A stretch of 64,000 bases of DNA from Mactromeris polynyma (lineage: Eukaryota > Mollusca > Bivalvia > Venerida > Mactridae), in contig JASFXZ010000053.1 of assembly GCA_032209605.1 (NCBI GenBank), forward strand, positions 1,798,001 through 1,862,000, read 5' to 3'. Below the pieces are notes generated by a model. That model saw only the letters and a list, made by a program, of their open reading frames with translations, was not told the origin of the DNA and ran no database searches. This document shows, one piece after another, positions 48,547-59,572 of the stretch. A program made the translations under genes and the position numbers. Within the stretch, counting starts at the first letter, position 1; each line of letters opens with the position of its first letter.

Positions 48547-51500
48547 GTTCGTAGTCTCTTCAATTATTTCACTTTATAGAGTGTTCATGTTACTTTCTGC
48601 CTAGTTTCGGCCTATTGTTGCCAGCTGTCTTGACCTATCCTATGATCTTTTCCAACCATTAATTCCCGTCTCCCATTCTGTTTGTCCTCTTTGATTCTCC
48701 TAGTTATTCCTTATTGTCGACCAGGCCATTCCTTGCGCCCCTATTCCTTTACGTATGTACCATTGAGCCTCCTCAAGTGCCTTATGTTTTATGGATTGTT
48801 GTTTTCCCGGAGGTCTATGTGAAGAGGCACTGTCTTATGTATGTGGCGTTCCCTGTAGCAACGTATTCTCTCTCTTTTGTTCTGTAAGGCAGTCCGTAAA
48901 CGTTCTTGAAAGTTCAGGAATCGGCTGGTTTACTATGTACATGTACATTGTACCTGCATTTTTGTACAATACGTTTTCATCCCCAACTTTCAAATGCATG
49001 TACATAGTTCGCAAAAAGTAATCTCCCTTGCCGAATTGTGAACGCTCTTGATCTTCGGTTATTCACCTTTACTGCTATAACACACTAATACATTATTAAT
49101 ATCCGTTAAACCTTTGTCATTACTTCTGTTTCTTGTTGCAAAATAGTAATAAAGGGAAATTAAAATGATCGGGATATATGTGATACATGCCATGAGTTTT
49201 GGCATAATTTGATATGGTTTTTTTCCTGCATCCCGCACGACCTACAACAACATAGACTGTGCTAAACGAACACGTATCACAGGACAGTCGATGAGTTTCA
49301 CGTATCGAAGGACAGCCCATAATTAACTCTCCTTAACTTACACGTTTCAAAGGCCAGTGCTTTAACTTTCCCGTACCAAGATTCACGTAGCAAATGGGAA
49401 AGCATGACATATACGCATCAAAGGATGTTGCACGATCATATTCACTTATCGAAGGACAGAGTACAACCTACTGGTACCAAAAGAAAAAAGTATATAGCTT
49501 ACATGAACCATAATCTCACGTATCAAACAACAGCGCATACTTCACAAGTACCAAAGGATACTTTATGACTTGCATGTATCAAAGGACAGTACATAACTTA
49601 CACGAATCATAGATCATGCTATCTACATCGCTACTATCCAAATCAGGAAGATATCCAGGTCGGAATAATAAATAATGTTTCAAGTCAATATCTATTACAC
49701 AAATGTATGTAACTTTACCATTACCCTGTTTGAAACGTCACGGTTACCCTCCCCCCCCCCTCTTAATCATTCTGATTGCATTTCATCGTCAATAATACCT
49801 ATGCAACATGTCCACAGTGACGCCCGTTGGTAGATGCAAATTTCGGCTGTTGTTCAGTTGTTTGTTGCTTTATATGTGTTAAATAAGCTGTGACTGTTTA
49901 TTACGAGAAAATTAATAATGTTATTGAAGAGAGGTTAATTGTTGCTCAAGAGAGGGTCTCTCTGGAAAACGTGCAGTGTAATGTAATCATCAATGGTTTG
50001 CTAAACGAGGGATGCGCGTGCATATAGGGACCTTAGACAGCGGACGTTTGCAAACAGGCGGGGTTTTAACGAGACATATGACACCGCCTCCAAGGAAAAG
50101 GTCATGGCAGGTAATACAATACCATCGACCCTATGGATTTTGACGGCACTCCTTGTTTCGTGTTTGGAATACAGACAGCATTTGTTTCTGTTTGTCTAAA
50201 ACCCTGTGTGTGGTTGTATAGAGAGGGGACCATTGATACTGGGTGCCTCAAAACATATGTTACCATTTCAAATGTCTGTCATTTTAAACTTTGATAACAT
50301 AAACTCTTGATTTATACATCAAAATAATCATGGTGGATTGAAGTTTCTATCAAAATAAAGTACGGGAAATATTTGACGTCGTATTACGGAAAGACAACAT
50401 CTGCTGTAATTATATAATTGTAAACCCAAGGAAATGTGTGTAAGTGTATTTGTTTTGCATTGTGCATACCAAATCAAAATTATGTATATTAATTAGTAGT
50501 AACATTCTTTTTAGGGAGTTATTAAAATAAAAAAAAGACATATTACCATTCAAAGTGGTAACCTATATTTCGGGACACGCTGTATGTGCGTCGCTGCTGA
50601 GGTTAAAATTGTCAATTAATGCTGTACCCTAATTATGTGTGTTTATAATTTTCAGGTTATACCAGATGGTCAGGACCGGTCACCGCCTTATTATGAAATA
50701 TATAGTTTTGATTTTCCAAGTCCACCAGAAGTGTATCTACCGTTACCTATTCTTCGAAAGGTTGCTATAAGATGGAATGTTCACCAAGGTGTAGCTCTGC
50801 CACGTTTTACAAACGATTTCACTGGATGGTAATAAGTTTAATGTCGTTTATATTGGACCGCAGGAGATTGTCACGAGTTCTTTCCCCTTATCCCTTCTAT
50901 ATGAATTCTGTATGAATTTGTCACGAGTTATTTCCCTTATCCCTTCTATATGAATTTGTCACGAGTTATTTCCCTTTATCCCTTCTATATGAATTTGTCA
51001 CGAGTTATTTCCCTTTATCCCTTCTATATGAATTTGTCACGAGTTATTTCCCTTTATCCCTTCTATATGAATTTGTCACGAGTTATTTCCCTTTATCCCT
51101 TCTATATGAATTTGTCACGAGTTATTTCCCTTTATCACTTCTATATGAATTTGTCACGAGTTATTTCCCTTTATCCCTTCTATATGAATTTGTCACGAGT
51201 TATTTCCCTTTATCACTTCTATATGAGATTGTCACGAGTTATTTCCCCTTATCCCTTCTATATGAATTTGTCACGAGTTATTTCCCTTTATCACTTCTAT
51301 ATGAATTTGTCACGAGTTCTTTCCCTTTATCCCTTCTATATGAGATTGTCACGAGTTATTTCCCTTTATCCCTTCTATATGAGATAGTCACGAGTTATTT
51401 CCCTTTATCCCTTCTATATGAGATTGTCACGAGTTATTTCCCTTTATCCCTTCTATATGAGATTGTCACGAGTTATTTCCCTTTATCCCTTCTATATGAG

Positions 51501-54500
51501 ATTGTCACGAGTTCTTTCCCTTTATCCCTTCTATATGAGATAGTCACGAGTTATTTCCCTTTATCCCTTCTATATGAATTTGTCACGAGTTATTTCCCTT
51601 TATCCCTTCTATATGAGATTGTCACGAGTTATTTCCCTTTATCCCTTCTACAGTACTCGGAAAATGTAATAAAGGGAAATAACTCGTGACTGCAATGGAC
51701 GACAAGTGAACCAGCACATCATGCATTGTTCACTTCATTACCACTGAGGCCCGCTTGGTGAGCACGGGAGGTCCGGGCTCAATTTCCGGGCTGTGCAAAT
51801 TATGTCTAGCTATCTAGTTAATATTTCGTGATACATTTTCGGTAAGATAAATATCATAAGACTAGAAACAGGCTTGGAAGTGCCCAGAACTGCCACCTCG
51901 TACCTTTTTATGATGTATTACACTAACGGATTATCTAGTTATGGTTTGCGAATTTCACTTAGTATGTAACATAATAAGTAGTTAACTAGATAAGATTCGT
52001 GTTGCCAGTTATCTATAAATAGATTTATACAATTGGTTATCTAGTTATTGTTCGCCAATAATTAAGAAATTAAGAGGTTAACACGAAACAATTCGCGAAC
52101 GCTATCATGCTAACTGGTGGCAGTAATATGCCACCATAGTAAACAGTTCCAACGTTAGAGTTGATCAAATTAAAATCAATAATTCCAACTTAATGTCCAT
52201 AATTAAAACTACATTTGAACGCAGCTGTACGATTTCCAACTTCTTCTTTAAGTGAAGTCATTTCCAGAAAACGTCACATGTGATGTCACCATTTACTGAA
52301 CAATATTTGCCCCACATTGCAATGTGAAAACGAAGTGACCATATGAAGTAAATGTTGTTTCCTGCTTGCAAATAGTGACATCACATGTTGCGTTTTCTTG
52401 AAATGACGTCACTTACAGCAGAGGTTGTAAATCCCACAGCAGCGCTCATTTGTATAGTGTTGATACTTCCAACTTTTATGTCGATAATTCTAACTTTAAA
52501 GCAGAAATATTGAAAAACAAAAACAAAAGTGTATCAGTTTGGCTCTAATACGTGTTTGTACTACCCGGAAACATACTTTGATTCACAAACAAATACATGT
52601 ATTGCACACCATAATATTCAATATTTAACATACCGAATATAATCATAATGTCTCATATATTTGATAGGTTGCCATGGAACAAGTCGTGTGAGGCGGGAGT
52701 AATTGATTTCACGCATACGATGAGAAGTCCCAAAGACACCTGGATGTTTAAGTTCGACGTGGTATACCCTGAAGGTGAGTTTTTTTCTTTCATACATTTT
52801 CAAATACAGCACAATATGTCTACTACATCCCTGTCTTTACACCCCCATACAGCGCTTTGATTCTACTGCATGTTCCATTACATTATGAAGGTATCGGAAT
52901 AAGCGCCTGATGCTGAGAAAGAATATACTTGTGCAAGACACTGTAGCCGCTATAATGTTTAAGTGTATACATTTCTAAAATGTCAAGTACAGAAATTGAA
53001 ACGACGTTACAAAGTAAATTATCACCTTCTATTAATGAAATGTCTAAACCTGTATGCAAGTATAGAAACACTAACCATTTCTCTTTCTCACACGAAATGG
53101 CTACGATTGCATACTGAATGGAGCTATGAGGAGGTATAGCCATATTGCTGCCAGTACGAATAGCAACATAGCTATGCAGTATTTTATTATTATTCCGCTC
53201 TAACTGCTACTAGTGCCGATTTCGCGTTGACTAACCCATTCCTGGTTCCCCACCCCATTCCTAAAACTTAAAATGCGATTGTTTCATTCCAAGCTTTGCG
53301 AACAGACTTGTTTAGAGAACAGGGACAAATGTGTCACTCTACACGTAGAGTACTAGATAGTGTAGTACTTTGTCTTTAGCTTCTATCGTTTCATTTCAGT
53401 GTCCCATTTTGTTGGTACCTCGTTTTCATCCTGTCCGGAGAGATACTTGATCAACTGGTACTGCGCAGAAGATCAGTTAATAAAGATTAGAAACCGATAT
53501 ATTTGCAGGTAATACGACTGTAGAAGTGTATTGTTGAAAAGTTACTCTATAGTTCGGAATAAGGAAAACTTGTACAACTGCAAGTTTGATTCTCGCAAAT
53601 CTGCATCAATGTCGAGAACAGTAAAACCTCACTTAATGTCGAGAACAGTAAAACCTCACTTAATGTCGAGAACAGTAAAACCTCACTTAATGTCGAGAAC
53701 AGTAAAACCTCACTTAATGTCGAGAACAGTAAAACCTCACTTAATGTCGAGAACAGTAAAACCTCACTTAATGTCGAGAACAGTAAAACCTCACTTAATG
53801 TCGAGAACAGTAAAACCTCACTTAATGTCGAGAACAGTAAAACCTCACTTAATGTCGAGAACAGTAAAACCTCACTTAATGTCGAGAACAGTAAAACCTC
53901 ACTTAATGTCGAGAATAGTAAAACCTCACTTAAAGAACCCATTGAAATTAAGACCACCTCATTAATAATACCATATTTTGCCCGACCAGTTTTTACTCCT
54001 GTATGTCATATTTTAAGTCCGCCCGGTAAGCAAAGTTATTACATCGCTGGGCTGTCTCCCAGCAGGCCCGGGTTTGATTCCCGGACAGAGCAGGTCATGT
54101 ACTTCTGTGACATTTGGCTTCGACCATTGTCCTAAATCTCTTATTCATGTTAGGTAGTTGTCAGCAGCTGATTGATAATTAATTCCATGAAAACTGGTTA
54201 GGTCAGCTGACCGCCATGTACAAATGATAGTTGTTTAAAAACCCGTAACGTTTATACTTTAACTCGATAAGCAGATTCCTCAGAGTACAGAATGACTTTC
54301 TTAAGAACCAATGGTGGCGTTGTTATTGAGGTTCCATTGTATATATAAGGCCTGTATGACCTTGTTCAATCAATTTTCTATCTATATGTGCTTGGTAGAG
54401 ACAGTGGCGTTACCAAAGACCAAAATATCAAGTATTTATGTCTTTGGCGTTACAAATGGTACATGCGTTTATCATTTAAAAAAAATAGTGTTATAGATTT

Positions 54501-55702
54501 TCGGCGCAGCCGTACTAACATGGCATTGCTATTTGCATATCAGTGTTGTGTAAACCAATCAAAACTTATTTTAATCACTAAACCAACTTCTCTTCAGTCG
54601 AACAACGTTCGTAACCTTGACGCAGATTGGTTAACCATTCGATAAGGGGTACGTTACCTTACCGAAATCCACTGAAATCCATTTTTGATCTGGAGTGACC
54701 AGCAATCGTAAAGATCTCGGCACTTCTTTACTATACATTATTTACCCTATGCTACTTCATTCATTCATTGTTTTTCGACAGCTATGGCGCACGGATGAGT
54801 ATTTACAGTTCCACAGGGCCTAACAATTTACCTTGGCATCTGATCGTAGAAGATATATGTAGAAACGGTACACCTAAGATGGACGACCCACGTTGGACTA
54901 TGACATATGATGCCCCAGAACGTAAGATATTGGTCCTGTCAATGTGTCATTGTTTAAGTGACTCACAATATTAGAATGTAACTTTTATATTATTATTAGT
55001 TTTCAGCATTTTAAATACTGTTCTTCAGTTTACAAAACAACGATTCAATTAATACATAATTACAGCAATGTTTGTCTATAGTCTTTGTAATCTTTCTTAA
55101 GGTTGTCCTCCTTAATTTGCCTTAGTTGTCCTTTATGGTCTGAGTTTCAGACTTATGTTTGTGAATAAGGCCACTGCTCTGGAGAGGTTAGTCTGTGTAT
55201 ACATTGCACTTATGGAGAGGTTAGTCTGTGTATACATTGCACTTCTGGAGAGGTTAGTCTGTGTATACATTGCACTTCTGGAGAGGTTAGTCTGTGTATA
55301 CATTGCACTTCTGGAGAGGTTAGTCTGTGTATACATTGCACTTTTGGAGAGGTTAGTCTGTGTATACATTGCACTTCTGGAGAGGTTAGTCTGTGTATAC
55401 ATTGCACTTTTGGAGAGGTTAGTCTGTGTATACATTGCACTTCTGGAGAGGTCAGTCTGTGTATACATTGCACTTCTGGAGAGGTTAGTCTGTGTATACA
55501 TTGCACTTCTGGAGAGGTTAGTCTGTGTATACATTGCACTTCTGGAGAGGTTAGTCTGTGTATACATTGCACTTCTGGAGAGGTTAGTCTGTGCACTTTG
55601 TTCAATTCAGAATTGTTTTGCCTTTTTGTTTCAGAATGTCCAGTAGACCAACCAGGTGGTCGGAAGAAGAGGTCCACTGACAAAATGAGACACTATTTGT
55701 GA
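48422..55702 (+). CDS. unrecognised, probably secreted Cys-containing protein, six 3' exons
   Basis: Six exons join in consistent phases (0, 2, 1, 2, 1) and end at TGA (55700-55702). They give about 240 residues. Visible features: FLHGASSSHCGASNYSDII; an acidic-aromatic stretch (PPYYEIYSFDFPSPPEVYLP); VAIRWNVHQGVALPRFTNDF; WLPWNKSCEAG; FVGTSFSSCPERYLINWYC; then EDICRNGTPKMDDPRW. It ends QCPVDQPGGRKKRSTDK and MRHYL. Eight cysteines, sequons NYS, NKS and NGT, and a basic furin-like RKKRS near the end suggest an extracellular or processed protein (inference). I do not recognise the family and assign no function. A signal-peptide exon must lie upstream. Three introns carry minisatellites (50864, 53607 and 55178). 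Confidence 0.72.
49262..49620 (+). repeat. old degenerate tandem repeat, unit about 29 bp
   Basis: Variants of 'cacgtatcaaaggacagt' followed by 'cataacttac' recur about ten times: 'cacgtatcacaggacagtc', 'cacgtatcgaaggacagcc', 'cacttatcgaaggacagag', 'catgtatcaaaggacagta'. It lies in the first intron seen of the secreted-protein gene. Confidence 0.75.
49925..49980 (-). mobile_element. MITE family B fragment
   Basis: 'gaagagaggttaattgttgc' and 'gagagggtctctctgg' match the end pattern of family B. Confidence 0.4.
50656..50828 (+). CDS. secreted-protein gene, second exon seen
   Basis: The acceptor is 'taattttcag|GTT' and the donor 'GGATG|GTAATA', entering in phase 0 and leaving in phase 2. It encodes VIPDGQDRSPPYYEIYSFDF through ALPRFTNDFTG and the first two bases of Trp. 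Confidence 0.75.
50864..51650 (+). repeat. 39-bp minisatellite, about 20 units
   Basis: The unit is 'gaatttgtcacgagttattt' plus 'ccctttatcccttctatat'. Two unit types (gaattt and gagatt) occur in blocks: the first dominates the left, the second the right. The period is a multiple of three, so a long ORF appears, but it lies in an intron. Confidence 0.93.
51621..51690. repeat. hairpin formed by the last minisatellite unit and an inverted unit
   Basis: 'gtcacgagttatttcccttt' is mirrored by 'aaagggaaataactcgtgac' about 30 bases on. This makes the array end look like the two ends of a small inverted-repeat element. Confidence 0.85.
51730..51900 (+). mobile_element. SINE-like fragment
   Basis: 'ggcccgcttggtgagcacgg' and 'gtccgggctcaatttccggg' look like a decayed tRNA head and B box. 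Further right 'ctagaaacaggcttggaagt' is of unknown origin. Confidence 0.35.
52215..52448 (+). mobile_element. MITE family D (CRE-bearing), copy 3
   Basis: 'tgaacgcagctgtacgattt' at the left; 'tgaaatgacgtcacttacag' and 'cagcagcgctcat' at the right. It is the longest copy; its middle has 'caatatttgccccacattgc', shared with copy 4. The left-arm CRE is mutated (TGAAGTCA). Confidence 0.87.
52668..52774 (+). CDS. secreted-protein gene, third exon seen
   Basis: The acceptor is 'tatttgatag|G' and the donor 'CTGAAG|GTGAGT'. It encodes LPWNKSCEAGVIDFTHTMRS and PKDTWMFKFDVVYPE. The split codons at both ends restore W and V with the neighbours. Confidence 0.75.
53400..53508 (+). CDS. secreted-protein gene, fourth exon seen
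   Basis: The acceptor is 'tttcatttcag|TG' and the donor 'TTTGCAG|GTAATA'. It encodes SHFVGTSFSSCPERYLINWY then CAEDQLIKIRNRYIC, with three cysteines. Confidence 0.75.
53607..53931 (+). repeat. 27-bp minisatellite, 12 units, built from a MITE end
   Basis: The unit is 'tgtcgagaacagtaaaacct' plus 'cacttaa'. The bases 'acagtaaaacctcactta' are exactly the family A MITE end (compare 41935). The last unit runs on into MITE interior ('agaacccattgaaattaaga', 'ccacctcatta'). Confidence 0.93.
53912..53975 (+). mobile_element. MITE family A remnant bordering the 27-bp array
   Basis: It reads from the last 'acagtaaaacctcactta' into 'aagaccacctcattaataat', as in intact family A copies. Confidence 0.75.
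54015..54250 (+). mobile_element. near full-length tRNA-derived SINE
   Basis: The head has 'cgctgggctgtctcccagca' (anticodon-arm-like) and the B box 'gggtttgattccc'. The body follows, with 'gttaggtagttgtcagcagc' and 'aggtcagctgaccgccatgt'. The body is the same family as 59040-59160 in reverse, a sequence I associate with bivalve SINEs. Confidence 0.7.
54520..54735 (+). repeat. dispersed repeat, copy 2 (partner at 13595)
   Basis: It shares 'gctatttgcatatcagt', 'caacaacgttcgtaacctt', 'gattggttaacc' and 'gatctggagtgacc' with 13595-13797. Confidence 0.75.
54782..54921 (+). CDS. secreted-protein gene, fifth exon seen
   Basis: The acceptor is 'tttttcgacag|C' and the donor 'CAGAAC|GTAAGA'. It encodes YGARMSIYSSTGPNNLPWHL, IVEDICRNGTPKMDDPRW and TMTYDAPE. 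Confidence 0.75.
55178..55600 (+). repeat. 33-bp minisatellite, about 12.5 units
   Basis: The unit is 'ctggagaggttagtctgtgt' plus 'atacattgcactt'. Units differ at single bases (cttctgg, cttttgg, cttatgg; ggtcag once). It lies in the last intron, ending about 35 bp before the final exon. The unit resembles the end of MITE family B ('aacctctccaga'). Confidence 0.93.
55635..55702 (+). CDS. secreted-protein gene, last exon
   Basis: The acceptor is 'tttttgtttcag|AATG'. It encodes (Q)CPVDQPGGRKKRSTDKMRHY and L, then TGA. The basic RKKRS is a candidate proprotein-convertase site. Confidence 0.75.
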
Positions 55703-55940
55703 TTACAAGATTAATCATAATGATTGTAAATGTCTATAGGCCTAACTTGACGTTCATGTGCTTTTCGAATATGAAGATGTCACACCTCTTCTAAATGATT
55801 AAACTCTGCCTACTTAGTGATCCGGTGTACATAACGCTACATAATTCCACATCGGTTGTTCGCGGAATGGAAAGTAGGTCATTTCGAAGCATGGAAACGA
55901 GACTCTCCTATATATATAATCCATAACCTCGTGTAAAAAA

Positions 55941-55946
55941 AATAAA
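55941..55946 (+). terminator. candidate poly(A) signal of the secreted-protein gene
   Basis: AATAAA in an A-rich run, 239 bases past the stop. The A-rich context makes chance occurrence possible. Confidence 0.4.
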
Positions 55947-56401
55947 AAAAATATGAATGAGTCAGACTAGACCTGCGCTTTTCAAGTTGTGACAGATGAA
56001 TGTAAGAACTAAAAAGCAACTTTTAATATACATTTATGTCTAAAAATATCACTTGCACCTCGACGAGAATGACGATTGTGCCCAAAGAGAGCGGCGAAGA
56101 TGATTGATTTCAAATTGATTATCAAACAAAATATTACAACTTATATTAATCTCTATCAATGGCTGTTACCGGTGTTACTAACCAATACTTCACGCCTAAT
56201 TCATTGATTCATCGTATCAAAGGTGTTTTGCTATCGCTACATATGATGTAACTGTTCTGGCAGGTAGTGTTCTTATGACACTAAAATGTTTGCATATTTT
56301 ATTTATGCATTGTTGTAACATTTGTCATTAATGTATTGTTGTTATGACCTTTCCGGCGTCCGTTCAGTGACTCATTTACTATAACTGCATTTGACTATAT
56401 A

Positions 56402-56636
56402 TGAGCGCCGCTGTTCGATTTCCAACCTTTTCAATAAGCGACGTCATTTCCAGGAAACGTCATGTGTGACATCACCACGTACTGACAGTAAGCAATATTT
56501 GCCCAATATGGCTATATGAAAACGGAAGTGACACTATAGAGTAAATATTGTTTCCTGCTTGCAAATAGTGACATCACATGTTGCAATTTCTTGAAATAAC
56601 GTCACTTACAGAAGAGGTTGTAAATCCCAAAGCAAT
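56402..56636 (+). mobile_element. MITE family D (CRE-bearing), copy 4
   Basis: Left arm 'tgagcgccgctgttcgattt', with 'gcgacgtcatttccagg'. The right arm loses its outer 10 bases ('caaagcaattttag'), and its CRE is mutated to ATAACGTCA. Confidence 0.85.
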
Positions 56637-58149
56637 TTTAGATATTATATTTATGCATTAAACTTAGCATAGAATATGCAAACGTAAATATTACCTCAAG
56701 TATGGTTCACCACCAACTTTACAGCAAATAGTCACGCAAAGTGATCCCCTTGCAAATAGGTTGTTTGCCTTTACAACTACATGTATAATGAAAAGTAATT
56801 ATTTTATGGCCAGTGTCATAAATGTGAAGTTCTGAGCAGTGCTGGATTGTGTGTAAACATTACCATATACAGAATGTAATATAAAAGATTGTACACATAA
56901 ATATATGTTGAACTTTAATATTATTAATGTGTTTGTTGTACAATACAGAATATTGTGTCTACTTTTCCTTGTTTGTTTCATTTCCCTGGCTGTTTATAAA
57001 ACACATGTGATGACTTATAAAGATTTTTGAAACAAGTCTTATTGACCCGGAGAGGGAATATGGTAGCGTAACCATATTTGTCCACGGAGAGTTTGATGGT
57101 GTAAAATTAGGCGATTTTGTTTTTTATTTTTGTTAAGCGTCGACCCTAGATACCTATTCGAAAAAAACGCAGTCATTTCGAAAAAACACAAAGCCAGACA
57201 ATAGACTATGTATCATTTCACATGTTTTAATGAGGTAAGTATTATAAAAAAATTTACTTAACAACTTGTTTCTTTATAAAACATTAGAAGTCCAACAGAA
57301 AAACTGACTAGATTTCACTCACTATTATCAAACATGCAAGTAAACAAAATACTGACCAAAGCATACATAGATACAACTCAGCAGTTACTTCCCTTGGCAA
57401 ATTTTTAAACTTACAGAAATGTATTTTTTATTCAAACAACTCAAAACATAGAGGCACACAGACACTTAACAAAAATATAAAATGTCTTAGCCTTAGTCTA
57501 TAGAGTTTGATACCTAAATAATCTGGGTAATAAATTAATATTTATTAATAACTCGAGCATAAATATGTAAAGGGAGGTAATCCCAAGAAATCTATAATTT
57601 TACATAGTTTTAATAGTTATTGCCTAAAGAACTGTACAAAGTCTAGACAAAATAATGTGAATTTTTTTTCAGATGTATCCCCTGCATCTTTACTAATTTT
57701 GGGTCAGTTCTTTGAAGAAAATTATGGCTTATCACCCAAAATGCTGTTATACACAAAGGGACCATAATCTCAGCAGTTATCATGAAAATTGAAATGTTGA
57801 AATCAAAATATTCACCAACAACTTTTTTATTTAGTTCTGAGATAAATCATAATTCTGTTAAGCAATATTAAAATTGTTTCAACTTCACAACTTATTTGCA
57901 AAACTTTTGATGCACTATTATGTGCAAAATGTTACACAAACAAAGTACACTCAATTACCAAAAGATATTTTTACGCACTTAAGTGATAGTATCATACATG
58001 GGCAATAACTGTACAATTATTGTTACATAATAAGTCTCCACATAGTCAACCAATAGAACTGCTCCAGGTACACTCAATTATCTGTGTATGTATGAAACTG
58101 GACACTACAGTCCGAGTTAGTCAACATTAATGACTTCATTCTCTATTAA
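56637..58149. other. stretch without recognised features
   Basis: AT-rich. No exon or clear repeat; it probably contains the 3' flank of the Gemin7 gene. Confidence 0.5.
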
Positions 58150-58364
58150 CGGGGGTTCCAATCGGTGCTGAACCTCAAGGGTCATTTTGATAATTTTTGA
58201 CCAGATTTTACCATTTTATAGCCAAGTTACATAATAAAATTAATATTATAACTTTTTGAAATTTTTAAAATTGACCCTTCAGCCAGAATCGTTAGGTTCA
58301 AATGTGCCTTTTTGGAAATTCCAGGGGTCAAAGGGTCAACTCAAGGGTCAAATGGAACCCCTGT
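58150..58364 (+). mobile_element. MITE family C, copy 3
   Basis: It starts 'cgggggttccaatcggtgct' and ends 'aatggaacccctgta'. It has an extra 20-30 bp AT segment in the middle relative to 21357-21550. It lies 140 bp past the Gemin7 stop, probably in or near its 3' UTR. Confidence 0.78.
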
Positions 58365-58503
58365 AATAAGAAGCATCTCTGTATATTTCCATACAATTAT
58401 TATATGTCATTCACAGAAGTTAGAACACTTGTTGACTTGTCGTTCTTGGGTTGTATGCACACTAACACTTCAACTTAACAATTGTATGCAACAAATTGTT
58501 ACA

Positions 58504-58773
58504 TCATGTTTTAAAGTCCGGTATAGTAATCGTTTGAATGTCACCAATTCTTAGTACAGCTTCAGGCAACACTCCAATAGGTGTCTTCAAGTTCGACACT
58601 TGTACTGACTGAACGTTTATGTCCATCGCACGAAGGGTTCCCGACACTCGAGTCTTCTCATACATTTTTATATCCACGGTTTGACCATTCAGTGCTGCCA
58701 TAAGTCGTAGAAATCTTTCACGTAAGAATGCTCTCACTTCCTGTTTGCTTTGATTGGCAATGGGTGCATCCAT
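58504..58773 (-). CDS. GEMIN7: Gemin7 homologue (SMN complex)
   Basis: 89 residues starting MDAPIANQSKQEVRAFLRER. Gemin7 is an Sm-fold-like subunit of the SMN complex; it pairs with Gemin6 and helps load Sm proteins onto snRNAs in the cytoplasm. The match rests on the region RFLRLMAALNGQTV, VSGTLRAMDINVQSVQVSNL, then KTPIGVLPEAVLRIGDI, which follows human Gemin7 closely (LQTPIGVQAEALLRCSDI). The human protein is 131 residues; the missing part is its variable N-terminus. The coding part is one exon: the acceptor 'atttattgcag' ends six bases upstream of the ATG, so a 5' UTR exon lies further right. A start further upstream is not supported, because the frame there runs into the intron. Confidence 0.92.
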   Translation of the reverse strand: MDAPIANQSKQEVRAFLRERFLRLMAALNGQTVDIKMYEKTRVSGTLRAMDINVQSVQVSNLKTPIGVLPEAVLRIGDIQTITIPDFKT

Positions 58774-59039
58774 CGTGAACTGCAATAAATTAAGCATAAT
58801 TGAACACGAAACTCAACAACAACGATATCATGTATAAAATATACCAATAATTGATATCAACAGTGACCACAGATGCTTAACTACAAACTTACTTTCTTCA
58901 GTATGTGGGGTCCATGGCCCCGGGCATCAGGGTAGTTTAGACCTAGTGTTAGGCAAGTAGAAGTGCTGCAACCTAGTGTAGACAGGATGAGGTTAGTGAT
59001 CCCTGTTTAATTCATAATTGGGTTTTTCTCCTAATTCTC

Positions 59040-59160
59040 AACAGAATTTCAGTTATATACGGCGGTTAGTTGACCTGACCGGTGCTCCTGGGTTATGAAC
59101 CAGTACAAACCTGATCATGTGCAAGAAACTGACAACTAACCTATATAAATTGTAACTGGG
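59040..59160 (-). mobile_element. SINE body fragment
   Basis: 'ttatatacggcggttagttg' and 'ctgggttatgaaccagtaca' match a SINE tail I recall from bivalve genomes, also seen reversed at 54130-54250. No tRNA head is left. Confidence 0.5.
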
Positions 59161-59572
59161 GGTGCCATCAGAGAAAAGGACTGGAATATTTGATAGTACA
59201 TTATAATTATACAAAAGTAAAGGTAGAAAGACAGTATGCTACATTTGAAATAGGACAGAATGGGATAGAATTACATCTTGACCACAGTCCGCCTTTCAAC
59301 AAAGGTACTGAGACTGGTGCTAGATTTGACAAAAGTTGGGAGTTAAAAGAGTCTGATGGTGTTAGGAAAATAATAGTTAGCATGATACTGAGTGCGATAC
59401 TGAGGGATTAAGTTGATTAATATTTGGACTAGGTGATAAGGCTCATAGACACTTCGACCCCAAAACACTTCGACCCCCAAGACATTTCGACCCCTGATTT
59501 ATGTATATTATATAACTTAATAACACAGTTATGACTTATGTTATTTTCTTATGATGTAAATAAGTTTATTGC

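Noticed and set aside
50950..51387. 145-codon ORF of repeated MNLSRVISLYPFY
   Set aside because: The 39-bp minisatellite period is divisible by three, which makes any open frame stay open; it lies in an intron between good exons.
53531..53965. Repeat proteins MSRTVKPHL (plus) and SEVLLFSTL (minus)
   Set aside because: Both are by-products of the 27-bp MITE-end array.
55133..55683. Repeat proteins on both strands, about 145-163 codons
   Set aside because: They are by-products of the 33-bp minisatellite in the last intron.
59190..59411. 73-codon ORF starting MIVHYNYTK
   Set aside because: It looks somewhat protein-like but lies between a SINE fragment and the inverted-end element, with no splice signals or recognised motif.
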